From Diplonema papillatum (Eukaryota > Euglenozoa > Diplonemea > Diplonemida > Diplonemidae): a stretch of DNA of 64,000 nucleotides. The stretch's first letter is position 1; each line of letters begins with the position of its first letter. Made by a program: the position numbers and the translations under genes. Of the stretch, positions 26,991 to 38,179 are shown one piece after another. The DNA lies in assembly GCA_030068145.1 (NCBI GenBank), contig JAPJBO010000185.1, positions 124,001 to 188,000 on the forward strand, read 5' to 3'. The notes beneath the pieces were generated by a model, which was given only the letters and a program-made list of their open reading frames with translations, ran no database searches and was not told the DNA's origin.

Positions 26991-27108
26991 CATCCTCCTG
27001 CACGTTTTCCGCCCTCAGCAGAGCCAGTCGGGTGCGACGCCAAAGCAGATCAACCCGAGGGCGGCGTCGTTCGAGAGTAAGGTTCAGCAGCCTCAGCGCA
27101 ACAAGTAA
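26991..27108 (+). CDS. Second copy of the BIVM-like 3' end
   Basis: CTCCTGCACGTTTTCCGCCC continues as RPQQSQSGATPKQINPRAAS then a short tail and stop TAA at 27106-27108. It is homologous to 26647-26760. Here the frame LLHVFRPQQSQ...FESKVQQPQRNK is uninterrupted, while in the first copy a one-base register change truncates it. Either this is the authentic terminal exon or a translatable duplicate. Confidence 0.4.
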
Positions 27109-27109
27109 C

Positions 27110-28430
27110 ATTGATGATCCAATGCAACACACACGCGACGAAACCAGCCGGACCCCGACTCTGGGTGAGAGACCACGCTTCCGAATAAGACTTGCCCAGG
27201 TAGAATCCCCCAGCTCACCCGCCACCGCTGCAGCACCAACTCCGGTGCCGCCACTCACTGTAGCAGAGCCGCAACCTGCAGCGCGCCTCCAGAGCGACTT
27301 GCGCCCGCCGTAGCAGTGCGAAGAGAAGTGAGGAGACCGGAAACTCCCCGGAGAGATGGTCCCTGCACTCTAACTCGTCTCTCTCTCTCTCTACTACAGT
27401 AGATAGACCAGGGGACCTCCCCCCTGCATGTACCCTGCATGTATGTATGTGGTATGGTATGCAGGTATGCTGTATAGCAGGTACCCAGCTGCTACCACCA
27501 ATACTACATGCCACTCGTGTGGTAGATGCGTAGCACGATGCTACTGCGATGCGTAGCCCGTCCCAATACGGGTGGTGCCATGCAGTAGTGTACACCTGCC
27601 GCCAAATGCAACGCAGCCCCCGGCTGCGTCCATCCGGCCGGGAGGCCACAACGACCCACTCGTAGGCACCCGCGGCGGCGCAACAAACGCGTTCCATCTG
27701 CTGTGACGTAGACACGGAGTGTGCATAGTGCGTTGCTCAGGGTAGTCGAAGGCCTGACAGTCACACTAATGCAACATAATTACACCTGCTGGGCTCACCT
27801 GCAGTGCTGGTGTACCCTCCTTGTGGTGCGTACCCTACACAACGCCGCTACGTGCATCCCCCCAATACCGGTACTGGACTGAAGCCGAGAGACACTTCTT
27901 GCACCACGACCTTGGTCCCAAATTACGAAACCTGGACTTGGCTTCAGGGCAGTACACATGCGGCTGCAAAAGTTAAAGCAAGCAATCCAAAAAAAGCGCT
28001 CATGACTGGGCAAAAAAAAAAAAAAAAAAAAAAACGAAAATAAACACTAGAGCTAAGAAAAAAGAAGAACCCCCGACTTAAACCCCCCTGGATAGACGCA
28101 AGAAACACGAAAACGAAAAGGAAACGCCCGCAGAGGAGCAACGAACAAGCGGCAACTTGGAGGATTTTGCTCTTTTTTCGATGCCGGGCTCGTCGTCGGC
28201 CCACTGTTCGTTGCACACCTTTTCGCTATCTTTTTTTTCTCCTTCCCGTTCAGGTTGGCCTCGCGTTCGTTCAATCAAACAAGCTCGCGATGTTGTTGCT
28301 GAGAGGTGTAGGAAGCGAATCCACTCCTAGTGTCTATCAAGGCACTACGCCACATCTGAAGTCGACCTCACGTAAATTTACATTGTTCTGTCGCCCAGCA
28401 GTACCCCAGGAGACCTATCGCGGTTAGCGG
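27110..28430 (+). other. Intergenic, no gene supported
   Basis: Contains a CTCTCTCTCT run (27381-27391), GTATG-rich sequence with repeated GGTATG words (27430-27480), a 24-bp A run (28010-28034) and mixed sequence. Open frames here lack coding composition. Confidence 0.5.
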
Positions 28431-28459
28431 TATGGCCCGATGCAAGAGAATGCATTGGC

Positions 28460-28545
28460 AACATCAGCGCCGTGGCCCTGAGCTTCGACCGCTGGCTGCG
28501 GCAGAAGGCGCTCGTGAAGAAGCTGAGCCTGCCGTCGCCAGGCAA
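28460..28545 (+). pseudogene. Decayed copy of the kinase glycine-loop/Lys segment
   Basis: CGCCGTGGCCCTGAGCTTCG through GTGAAGAAGCTG copies 30477-30537 and is preceded by an acceptor-like ACATCAG. It diverges where the intact gene reads into GLPPG. Confidence 0.65.
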
Positions 28546-28608
28546 AACCCCCGTTTTCACATTCATGAGAACAGTTTCAGAAAAGAGACGAAAGTCCGAA
28601 CATTCCAG

Positions 28609-28763
28609 GCTCGCATGCGGGGGTGCGCAGGGGGGGCGGAAGATGCCGGAGCCACCGTCCGGGCGGGGGAGGCGGAACTTCACGATCCACGGGACGCTGT
28701 TCAAGCTGCCGACCCGATACGAGATGCACAAAGCCGCAGACCACGACGGCGGCCGTGCAGTCG
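28609..28763 (+). pseudogene. Kinase 5'-exon copy 1
   Basis: Begins after CATTCCAG and matches 30309-30463. Copies 1, 2 and 3 all leave the homology at the same base, after GCAGTC, and then share GAGGAAACCAGAAGAGCGTC. The intact gene instead continues GGGTACGGGACC. The frame is intact in the copied part. Confidence 0.7.
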
Positions 28764-28966
28764 AGGAAACCAGAAGAGCGTCCTGAATCCAGCTTTTTAC
28801 GTTAAAAAAAGCACTGCGTTCAACAAAATCTCGTCACACCGGAAACCCGAAAACACCGAACCTCTGAACCGCAATAAACGCTAGAAAATGAACTCTTGTT
28901 TTGAGTTTCTTTTTTGATTGATCTCCAGGCAAACCATTCAAAATCGTTGAGGGGCCGTTGTTCCAG

Positions 28967-29083
28967 GCTCGCATGTGGGGGTGCGAGGGGAGGCGGAACT
29001 TCACGATCCACGGGACGCTGTTCGAGCTGCCGACCCGATACGAGATGCACAAAGCCGCAGACCACGACGGCGGCCGCGCAGTC
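28967..29083 (+). pseudogene. Kinase 5'-exon copy 2, internally deleted
   Basis: Starts after GTTCCAG; lacks about 38 nt that in the others carry GATGCCGGAGCCACCGTCCG. Same end point as copies 1 and 3. Confidence 0.7.
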
Positions 29084-29366
29084 GAGGAAACCAGAAGAGC
29101 GTCCTGAATCCAGCTTTTTACGTTAAAAAAAAAAAAAAAAGGACCAAGCACTGCGTTCAACAAAATCTCGTCACACCGGAAACCCGAAAACACCGAACCT
29201 CTGAACCACAATAAACGCTAGAAAATGAACTCTTGTTTTGAGTTTTCTTTTTGATTGATCTCCCGGTAAACCCATTCAAAATCGTAAACGCTAGAAAATG
29301 AACTCTTGTTTTGAGTTTTTGTTTTGATTGATCTCCAGGCAAACCCATTCAAAATCGTTGTTCCAG

Positions 29367-29517
29367 GCTCGCATGTGGGGGTGCGAGGGGGCGGAAGATG
29401 CCGGAGCCACCGTCCGGGCGGGGGAGGCGGAACTTCACGATCCACGGGACGCTGTTCGAGCTGCCGACCCGATACGAGATGCACAAAGCCGCAGACCACG
29501 ACGGCGGCCGCGCAGTC
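29367..29517 (+). pseudogene. Kinase 5'-exon copy 3
   Basis: Starts after GTTCCAG, nearly full-length relative to copy 1. The 3' flank includes an A17 run and R4, then a duplicated 80-bp GAAAATGAACTCTTGTTTTG block at 29222-29300 and 29657-29760. Confidence 0.7.
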
Positions 29518-29759
29518 GAGGAAACCAGAAGAGCGTCCTGAATCCAGCTTTTTACGTTAAAAAAAAAAAAAAAAAGGACCAAGCACTGCGTTCAACAAAA
29601 TCTCGTCACACCGGAAACCCGAAAACACCGAACCTCTGAACCACAATAAACGCTAGAAAATGAACTCTTGTTTTGAGTTTTTTTTTTGATTGATCTCCAG
29701 GTAAACCCATTCAAAATCGTAAACGCTAGAAAATGAACTCTTGTTTTGAGTTTTTTTTT

Positions 29760-30250
29760 TGATCGGTGAGAAAAAACACGCAGTCTTTTTTCGCTTGGTC
29801 TTATTCTCCCAACAATATAGGTGAACACCCAAACACACACCTTCTCCCTTTCCGGTTTTTTAGCGCCACTGACCCGCAGGTCAGGGGAAAAAACTTCAAA
29901 TTCCCTCCCACCCGTCCCTTGGAAAGGGGAGTTCGCACAGTTTCGTATTTGAAAACCCTTGCCCCTCCGGTTGGATTTCCTTCCGCGTGATTGGCACACG
30001 GAAGAGGGTACCCCGCAGAAGTGTTTCCTCCTGCGAGTCAACGGGCCCTCTTTTTCCGCAGCGGGAAGAATTCAATTGACCGGCCCCCCTCGCAACCTCG
30101 CAAGGACGGGAGCAAGGTGGTCCTGTGTTTCTCCACGGGACCCCGACGCTCGCTACGTCGTAATAAAAACCCAAACGCAGAATAGTCTCTTCTTCCTCCT
30201 CTCGAACGTCTTCCTCCAACGTCTCATTGTACTAGGCCGGCGCAAAAACC
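29760..30250 (+). other. No gene seen
   Basis: Mixed sequence between the last exon copy and the intact kinase exon. No open frame has coding composition. Confidence 0.45.
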
Positions 30251-30308
30251 AAAGGGATGGGAAATAAGATTGATCTCCAGGCAAACCCATTCAAAATCGT
30301 TGTTTCAG

Positions 30309-31202
30309 GCTCGCATGTGGGGGTGCGAGGGGGGCGGAAGATGCCGGAGCCACCGTCCGGGCGGGGGAGGCGGAACTTCACGATCCACGGGACGCTGTTC
30401 GAGCTGCCGACCCGGTATGAGATGCACAAAGCCGCGGACCACGACGGCGGCCGTGCGGTCGGGTACGGGACCTACGGCGCCGTGGCCCTGAGCTTCGACC
30501 GCTGGCTGCGGCAGAAGGTGCTCGTGAAGAAGCTCGGCCTGCCACCGGGTGCCGGCAGCCGCGACCGGGGGGTCCTCGCCGTCCTCGCGAAGGAGCTCCG
30601 GCTGCTCGCGCGGTGCGCACAGTGCAACGTGATCCGCCCCTTGGACGCGTTTTCCGCGACGAAGCACGCGAAGGGAGGCGCGAACGCTCTGTACCTCACC
30701 GTTCCGTGCTACGAAACTACGCTGCAGAGCATCATCGCGTCTGAACAGCAATTAGACGACCCTCATATACGGCTGATTGCGTTCCAAATCCTGGAGGGCC
30801 TCGCGTACCTGCATGAGTGCGGTGTGCTTGTAACCCGCTTGTCCCCATCGAGCATACTGTGTAACGTGGACTGCGGACTGTGCATCGCAGACCTCGGCTG
30901 CTGCATCCCGGCGGACGTGCCGCACAACGCTCAGTATCTCGCGCCGGAGACCGATTCATTCAAGCCGGCCTGCAACTGGTACAAAGCGCCGGAGCACCTG
31001 CTCAAAGCGCCGGGTCTAACGCCCGCCTGCGACGTGTGGAGCGCTGGAGTCGTCCTCATGGAGCTGCACACGCGGAGGCCCGTCTTCCCGGGCGTCGACG
31101 TTTTGAAGCAAATCTCGCTCATAGCAGACGTGCTCGGGGTCGACAGGGCCGGGACCTCCCCGGTCACGGCGGCCGAAGTCGCCTCGATGCGAGAAGAAAC
31201 AG
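30309..31202 (+). CDS. MAPK-like pseudokinase, first large exon
   Basis: Likely starts at ATG 30341 (MPEPPSGRGR), or is an internal exon after the acceptor TGTTTCAG. Residues from that Met: glycine loop GYGTYG 41-46, beta-3 Lys at 63 (VLVKK), alpha-C Glu at 85, YLHECGVL 157-163. The catalytic HRD is replaced by V164-T165-R166 and the metal-binding Asn by S171; DFG reads DLG (184-186); WYKAPE 213-218 and DVWSAGV are kept. The activation loop has SFK where MAP kinases have TxY. It is therefore a CMGC/MAPK fold lacking catalytic residues, probably a scaffold or allosteric partner. The exon ends at ACAG|GCATGC, a GC donor, in phase 1. GC-rich codon use throughout. Confidence 0.8.
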
Positions 31203-31230
31203 GCATGCTCCATTGAATGTCTTTTTCGCA

Positions 31231-31397
31231 GGGGGGGGGGGGGGGGGGGGGGGCGAATAACAACACCTGAGTTATTATTCGATTTGTCGAATACTAAAAA
31301 TAATTCCGGGTAGCCGAACAGTAGCGGGGATCGAATAGTGAGAGTGTTTTTAGACAACCAAACGCGTGTAAACAACTGTTATAATTCGACCCCCTTT
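31231..31397 (-). mobile_element. TCGAATA-family element, copy 2
   Basis: Reverse-orientation relative of 13803-13963. A G23 run abuts CGAATAACAACACCTGAGTT; the other end is ATAATTCGACCCCCTTTA. No ORF. It sits 28 bp inside the pseudokinase intron. Confidence 0.65.
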
Positions 31398-31629
31398 ATG
31401 TGTTAAAATATATAATAGGGAAGGTGCGACTGACATTCTTTGATCCTGTTGGTTCGGGCTAGTTCAGGAGTGCTACCTTTTACCGGGATACTACTAGTCG
31501 TAGAAGCCACCCCGAATTCTCCAGGTGTCGATTCGAGGTGGTCGCCCTCATCTGGCCATGCGCCTTGCTCCCTCAGGAAACTGCAATAGATCTTCAACAG
31601 CCGAGACTTTCATTCGAACGAAACACCTG

Positions 31630-32160
31630 TTTTTAGTACTACCATCAATAACAATCTTGCGGGTTGCCCTTCATTGTATGGTGCAGGCTAAAAGGACGTA
31701 GGCAGGGTTGGTTGTTCCGAGTTCCTTACCTGAAAAGACACAGGGAAAGTACAAGTGGGAAAACGATCAACCGGCACGCACAAACAAAACGAAGCGCCTG
31801 TTTTTTTTTTTTTTTTTTTTTTTTTGCTTTTGCGTAAGCGTTCAGCGGTCTTGTTTTCTCCCTCTAGCTTCCTTCGAAATAAGCCTTCGAGTATTTCCCA
31901 AAAAAAAGTCAATCTATGCCTCCGAAAAGGTGTAGTCACTCGAAGAACTGCTCGTTGATGCGGAGGGGACCTCGTTCGCTTCCCGGCCATCTTCTTTCGC
32001 ACTTCTACCTGAAATTGTAACCACAAATTTGTCAAAACCATCGCACTCGTTTTTCACCGTAATACCAATCAATTGTAAACTTGAAAGGCTGGCAGCGTGT
32101 TTGAGAGGAGATTGACCCAACGATCATGTACTAATACAGGCTACCCTGGCACGTGCAAGC
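31630..32160 (+). repeat. Cluster of dispersed repeat pieces
   Basis: Includes AACAATCTTGCGGGTTGCCC (31653; also 4360, 20090, 20456), a T25 run, an R1 remnant (31834-31900) and the GGCAGCGTGTTTG ... GGCACGTGCAAGCAAAC element end (32090-32163) related to 19950-20060. No gene. Confidence 0.55.
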
Positions 32161-32224
32161 AAACTTCGCGCCTGTATTCTTTTTGCCTCCCAGCAATTAC
32201 TGATCCTTCTTCTAGCTGTCTTGC

Positions 32225-34030
32225 TCACACGCCCCCCTCTTTCCGGACTTCGCCGGCCACATGATGCATAACTTTCAACCTACTTTGTATTCGCGACTCG
32301 TGAGCGAACACTTCTGACTTCCCTCTGAGACTCAATCGGTTCTTGATTTCCGAGTGTGTGGGTCTACATGATCAAGTCTGGGCCGGGCGATTGTGAAGCT
32401 GTTTGTCTTCAACGCTCCCTACATGATGCATAACTTTCAACCTACTTTGTATTATCGCGACTCGTGAACGAATACTTCTGACTTCCCTCTGAGACTCAAT
32501 CGGTTCTTGGCATCCGAATGTGTGGGTCAATGTGATCAAGTCTGGGCTGGGCGATTGTGAAGCTGTATGTCTTACACGCTCCCTTTTTCCGGACTTCGCT
32601 GACAACATGATGCATAACTTTCAACCTACTTTGTATTATCGCGACTCGTGAGCGAATACTTCTGACTTCCCTCTGAGACTCGATCGGTTCTTGGCATCCG
32701 AATGTGGGGGTCAATATGATCAAGTCTGGGCCGGGCGATTGTGAAGCTGCTTTGCTTACACGCTCCCTTTTTCCGGACTTCGCCGACCACATGATGCATA
32801 ACTTTCAACCTACTTTGTATTATCGCGACTCGTGAGCGAATACTTCTGACTTCCCTCTGAGACTCGATCGGTTCTTGGCATCTGCTTGTGTGGGTCAAGC
32901 TGTGACCAAGTGCGGCCGCATCGAGGGCGTGGCTATTGTGAAGCTGCTTTGCTTACACGCCCCTCTCTTTCCGGACTTCGCCGACCACATGATGCATAAC
33001 TTTCAACCTACTTTGTACTCTCGCGACTCGTGAGCGAATATTTCTGACTTCCCTCTGAGACTCAATCGGTTCTTGGCATCCGAATGTGGGGGTCAATATG
33101 ATCAAGTCTGGGCCGGGCGATTGTGAAGCTGCTTTGCTTACACGCTCCCTTTTTCCGGACTTCGCCGACCACATGATGCATAACTTTCAACCTACTTTGT
33201 ATTATCGCGACTCGTGAGCGAATACTTCTGACTTCCCTCTGAGACTCGATCGGTTCTTGGCATCTGCTTGTGTGGGTCAAGCTGTGACCAAGTGCGGCCG
33301 CATCGAGGGCGTGGCTATTGTGAAGCTGCTTTGCTTACACGCCCCTCTCTTTCCGGACTTCGCCGACCACATGATGCATAACTTTCAACCTACTTTGTAC
33401 TCTCGCGACTCGTGAGCGAATATTTCTGACTTCCCTCTGAGACTCAATCGGTTCTTGGCATCCGAATGTGTGGGTCAATATGATCAAGTCTGGGCCGGGC
33501 TATTGTGAAGCTGCTTTGCTTACACGCCCCTCTCTTTCCGGAGTTGGCCGGCCACATGATGCATCACTTCAACGTACTTATCGCGACTCGTGAGCGAATA
33601 CTTCTGACTTCCCTCTGAGATTCAATCGGTTCTTGGCATCCGAATGTGTGAGTCAATATGATCAAGTCTGGGCCGTGCGATTGTGAAGTATGTCTGACAC
33701 GCTCCGGACTTCGCCGACCACATGATGCATGACTTTCAACCTACTTTGTATTATCGCGACTCGTGAGCGAATACTTCTGACTTCCCTCTGAGACTCAATC
33801 GGTTCTTGATATCCGAATGTGCGGGTCAAGCTGTGACCAAGTGCAGGCCGCATCGAGGGCGTGGCTATTGTGAAGCTGCTTTGCTTACACGCCCCTCTCT
33901 TTCCGGACTTCGCCGACCAGATGATGCAAAACTTTCAACCTACTTTGTACTCTCGCGACTTGTCTTCTGACTTCCCTTTGAGACTCAATCGGTTCTTGGC
34001 ATCCGAATGTGCGGGTCAAGTTGCGACCCA
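32225..34030 (+). repeat. Satellite array, about 185-bp unit, roughly ten copies
   Basis: CATGATGCATAACTTTCAAC recurs at about 32262, 32421, 32607, 32791, 32988, 33171, 33369, 33556, 33721 and 33921 with unit lengths of about 160-200. Units also share TCGCGACTCGTGAGCGAATA and GAGACTCAATCGGTTCTTG. Two sub-types exist: one has GACCAAGTGCGGCCGCATCG inserted. Higher-order pairing is visible because 32800-33000 and 33180-33380 are near-identical. Confidence 0.9.
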
Positions 34031-34659
34031 GGCCTAGTGCGAGCCTGCGGGACAGCTTCTCATTCGTTTGTCCTCAGCCGCCATCATCGGCAGCACACGA
34101 CGCGTGCAGAACGGTAGTCAGTAGCGACGTGTGCTGTCTATCGTCACAGATTGATGCTGCATATTCAAGTTCAAACTACTACAAAAGGGAAAGTGAGAAG
34201 TCATGCCAGTAAATTGACACCTTGCTCACTATCGACGGTCTTGGGAAACCCGCGTCAACCCACCCGAACCCTCCTGCTCCGCGCGATAGCTGTTCGCGTG
34301 AGCTCCAACAGGGCAGATCCACGTGATGGCATTGCCGTGCACCGGTCGCCTCCAGCCGGGCCTTGATTGCCAAACGGGTTCTGCACGTAGACTCCGCCTC
34401 CCCACAGGGTAGTGTCAGTGGTGTTGACCATCCGCCGGGCCCGTGTACCGTGGGAGGCAAGCCTCCTTCCTGGCGGAGCCATCTGCCCAGGCTATTCGGT
34501 AGGGTTTAGGGAGTGCATCCAGCCTGGTCGGCACCGTTCTTAAGTTCGCAGCCGGGTCCTTCGACCGCTTCTTCCCGAAGCGTGCTGTGCACTCCAGGAA
34601 AGTTTCCCAGGGTCTGAACGGGCTAGTACAGCAGTACATAGATATTTCTCGACTCCTGC

Positions 34660-34890
34660 CAGCAGTAGCCACCAGCAGCCACCAGTAGCCACCGGCTGTA
34701 GCCACCAGCAGTCACCGGCAGCCACTGGTAGCCACTAGCAGCCACGAGTAGCCACGAGTAGCTACCAGTAGCCACAAGCAGCCACCCGTAGCCACCCGTA
34801 GCCACCCCGCAGCCGCCCCGTAGCCGCCCGTAGCCACCAGCAGGCACCCGTCGCCACCAGCAGGCACCCGTCGCCACCAGCAGCCACTGG
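34660..34890 (+). repeat. GTAGCCACC-type simple repeat inside the 2.78-kb unit
   Basis: Tandem AGCAGCCACC/AGTAGCCACC/CCGTAGCC words. Matching tracts lie at 37443-37674 and 40227-40500. The third differs in length, showing repeat-level change after duplication. Minus-strand frames read Trp/Leu/Ala/Gly-rich nonsense. Confidence 0.85.
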
Positions 34891-35395
34891 TCTTGGTCCT
34901 TCTCAGGATTATCATTCTCTGCGAGAGCCTATCAAGCACGTGGCTTTTACGTGCGGACGGAAAGAAAGCTCGTTGTCAATGATCAGTCATGGGAAACGGT
35001 GCTGCGGAGTTGTTGTCGCCCCCTGTTGGAAACCTCGGTGTCGGGAAGCCGTCCCTCCCGCCCCTTCCAGTAGGCCTTGACCCAGCGATTGGAAGATTCG
35101 GGGGGGAGGTGACGGGAACAACCACGGGACCCCGTGGGTGCGCGTCTCGTGTCCTTCGAGGTCCGGCAGTTCCTGTGCGTTGTCGTTCTCGTCCTGCACA
35201 CCTGTCACCCAGTACCCACGGTGGAGTGGATCCTGTTTGCCGTTCTGGCGCCAGGAGAGGATCTTGAGTGTCCCGGCGGAAGTGCCACGGCAAGTGTCTA
35301 GTGGTGTTACCTCTTCCGGGTCGTCGGGAGAGTTGAACGGAAGTTCGTACCGCACAAGGAGGCAGAACCTGCCGCGGGAAAACGATTTGGTCCAG

Positions 35396-36307
35396 CTACA
35401 TTCTTCGCTTGACCCACGTCTCGACAGGGTCTGAGACGTAACTCACGATTGCGTTCGCTTTTTTGGAAACAACCCCATCGACGCGGATGCGTGCGACCGG
35501 GTCCTCCAAATACAACGTGCGAGAATGCTCTGCTGAAAAAGTCTTGGTCTTGAAAACATTTGACCACAGATAGTGGTCGGTGTTGCTAACGCTTAACAAT
35601 AGGTTTGTGGTTTCCTTTTCAGGTCCAAATACCCAGATAGTGCAGAAGCTGTCTTGAAAAGTCGACCACGCGCTGATAATTCCTTTTTTGCTAAACATTT
35701 CAAAATTGTTCTCATTGATCGCGTCGTAGAACGGGACAATTTTAGAGTTTGCGTCATTTCGCAAATCGTTTACGTCTATGGTCAAACATTTTTTCACCAT
35801 TCCTTTCTCTTTGTATGTTTTGACAGTGTCGTTGATTTCTACTGCCAGACAGCTGAGGACTCTATACAGAATCTCCAACCCCCTTTCTATTTGGTCTCTG
35901 GTGCCTAGAGCGTATTCGAGGCAGAGGGTGTAGTTCTGTATTTTGATGTTTGACCTCACACCGCACTTTAGAGAGATGGGCATTACCAGCCCGGGTGCGA
36001 TGTGTCTTAGAAGAGCTATACTCTTCAGGGTATCCTCTGTCCAAAATGTTAAACATAATGTCTTCAGTACGTCCGACGACGTTATGGCGGTTTCTAAGGA
36101 GAGTGACGTGAAGTCGAAGTGGAACACGTCGAAGAAGCATTTGTAAACTGCCTTCGGAACCACCATGAGGAACACGACAGTTCCTAGCTGGAGGTTCAGG
36201 AGGCCCCAGATGGCTGACACATCCCCAGAAAACTTGAGGTTTGGCAGCCATGCCACCGTGACGTCGGCCAGGTTGCTGTCCTTCGAGGTTTTGCCGTAAG
36301 AACCCAC
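35396..36307 (-). CDS. 303-aa ORF of the 2.78-kb unit, copy 1, function unknown
   Basis: Well-mixed composition, unlike neighbouring repeat frames: an N-terminal hydrophobic region (WGLLNLQLGTVVFLMVVPK), a central Leu/Ile-rich helical region with EYALGTRDQIERGLEILYRV, and a C-terminal mixed part. An overlapping 164-codon frame is also open (35862-36356), so the coding frame is not proven. The unit duplicated it exactly at 38180-39091. It lies antisense within the pseudokinase intron. It could be the gene of a mobile element whose limits are blurred by the duplication. No family recognised. Confidence 0.45.
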   Translation of the reverse strand: MGSYGKTSKDSNLADVTVAWLPNLKFSGDVSAIWGLLNLQLGTVVFLMVVPKAVYKCFFDVFHFDFTSLSLETAITSSDVLKTLCLTFWTEDTLKSIALLRHIAPGLVMPISLKCGVRSNIKIQNYTLCLEYALGTRDQIERGLEILYRVLSCLAVEINDTVKTYKEKGMVKKCLTIDVNDLRNDANSKIVPFYDAINENNFEMFSKKGIISAWSTFQDSFCTIWVFGPEKETTNLLLSVSNTDHYLWSNVFKTKTFSAEHSRTLYLEDPVARIRVDGVVSKKANAIVSYVSDPVETWVKRRM

Positions 36308-38179
36308 GTCCCACTTTCATCTCGGGCACGTGGAGTCCTGTCGGTGGTGTGCGCATCCCGCCGTGCGCTTTGCTCCAGTTTCTACCGTCTACTTTCGTAG
36401 TTTGACTTGTTGTGCAGCAACACGATGATGGACGACCACTGGTAATGGCGTGACGAGCTACGTGCAGTGGCCGAGTGTGATGAGCCAGAAGCCAGCTTCT
36501 AATTCCTACTAGTTCAGTTTGTCGTCACGGATTGTTGTTGCACATAAAGCTAGAACTACTACACTTCCCTCTGAGACTCAATCGGTTCTTGATATCCGAA
36601 TGTGCGGGTCAAGCTGTGACCAAGTGCAGGCCGCATCGAGGGCGTGGCTATTGTGAAGCTGCTTTGCTTACACGCCCCTCTCTTTCCGGACTTCGCCGAC
36701 CAGATGATGCAAAACTTTCAACCTACTTTGTACTCTCGCGACTTGTCTTCTGACTTCCCTTTGAGACTCAATCGGTTCTTGGCATCCGAATGTGCGGGTC
36801 AAGTTGCGACCCAGGCCTAGTGCGAGCCTGCGGGACAGCTTCTCATTCGTTTGTCCTCAGCCGCCATCATCGGCAGCACACGACGCGTGCAGAACGGTAG
36901 TCAGTAGCGACGTGTGCTGTCTATCGTCACAGATTGATGCTGCATATTCAAGTTCAAACTACTACAAAAGGGAAAGTGAGAAGTCATGCCAGTAAATTGA
37001 CACCTTGCTCACTATGGACGGTCTTGGGAAACCCGTCAACCCACCCGAACCCTCCTGCTCCGCGCGATAGCTGTTCGCGTGAGTTCCAACAGGGCAGATC
37101 CACGTGATGGCATTGCCGTGCACCGGTCGCCTCCAGCCGGGCCTTGATTGCCAAACGGGTTCTGCACGTAGACTCCGCCGCCTCCCCACAGGGTAGTGTC
37201 AGTGGTGTTGACCATCCGCCGGGCCCGTGTACCGTGGGAGGCAAGCCTCCTTCCTGGCGGAGCCATCTGCCCAGGCTATTCGGTAGGGTTTAGGGAGTGC
37301 ATCCAGCCTGGTCGGCACCGTTCTTAAGTTCGCAGCCGGGTCCTTCGACCGCTTCTTCCCGAAGCGTGCTGTGCACTCCAGGAAAGTTTCCCAGGGTCTG
37401 AACGGGCTAGTACAGCAGTACATAGATATTTCTCGACTCCTGCCAGCAGTAGCCACCAGCAGCCACCAGTAGCCACCGGCTGTAGCCACCAGCAGTCACC
37501 GGCAGCCACTGGTAGCCACTAGCAGCCACGAGTAGCCACGAGTAGCTACCAGTAGCCACAAGCAGCCACCCGTAGCCACCCGTAGCCACCCCGCAGCCGC
37601 CCCGTAGCCGCCCGTAGCCACCAGCAGGCACCCGTCGCCACCAGCAGGCACCCGTCGCCACCAGCAGCCACTGGTCTTGGTCCTTCTCAGGATTATCATT
37701 CTCTGCGAGAGCCTATCAAGCACGTGGCTTTTACGTGCGGACGGAAAGAAAGCTCGTTGTCAATGATCAGTCATGGGAAACGGTGCTGCGGAGTTGTTGT
37801 CGCCCCCTGTTGGAAACCTCGGTGTCGGGAAGCCGTCCCTCCCGCCCCTTCCAGTAGGCCTTGACCCAGCGATTGGAAGATTCGGGGGGGAGGTGACGGG
37901 AACAACCACGGGACCCCGTGGGTGCGCGTCTCGTGTCCTTCGAGGTCCGGCAGTTCCTGTGCGTTGTCGTTCTCGTCCTGCACACCTGTCACCCAGTACC
38001 CACGGTGGAGTGGATCCTGTTTGCCGTTCTGGCGCCAGGAGAGGATCTTGAGTGTCCCGGCGGAAGTGCCACGGCAAGTGTCTAGTGGTGTTACCTCTTC
38101 CGGGTCGTCGGGAGAGTTGAACGGAAGTTCGTACCGCACAAGGAGGCAGAACCTGCCGCGGGAAAACGATTTGGTCCAG

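Noticed and set aside
34623-34939. Trp/Leu/Val-rich minus-strand ORFs (copies in each 2.78-kb unit)
   Set aside because: Translations of the GTAGCCACC simple repeat.
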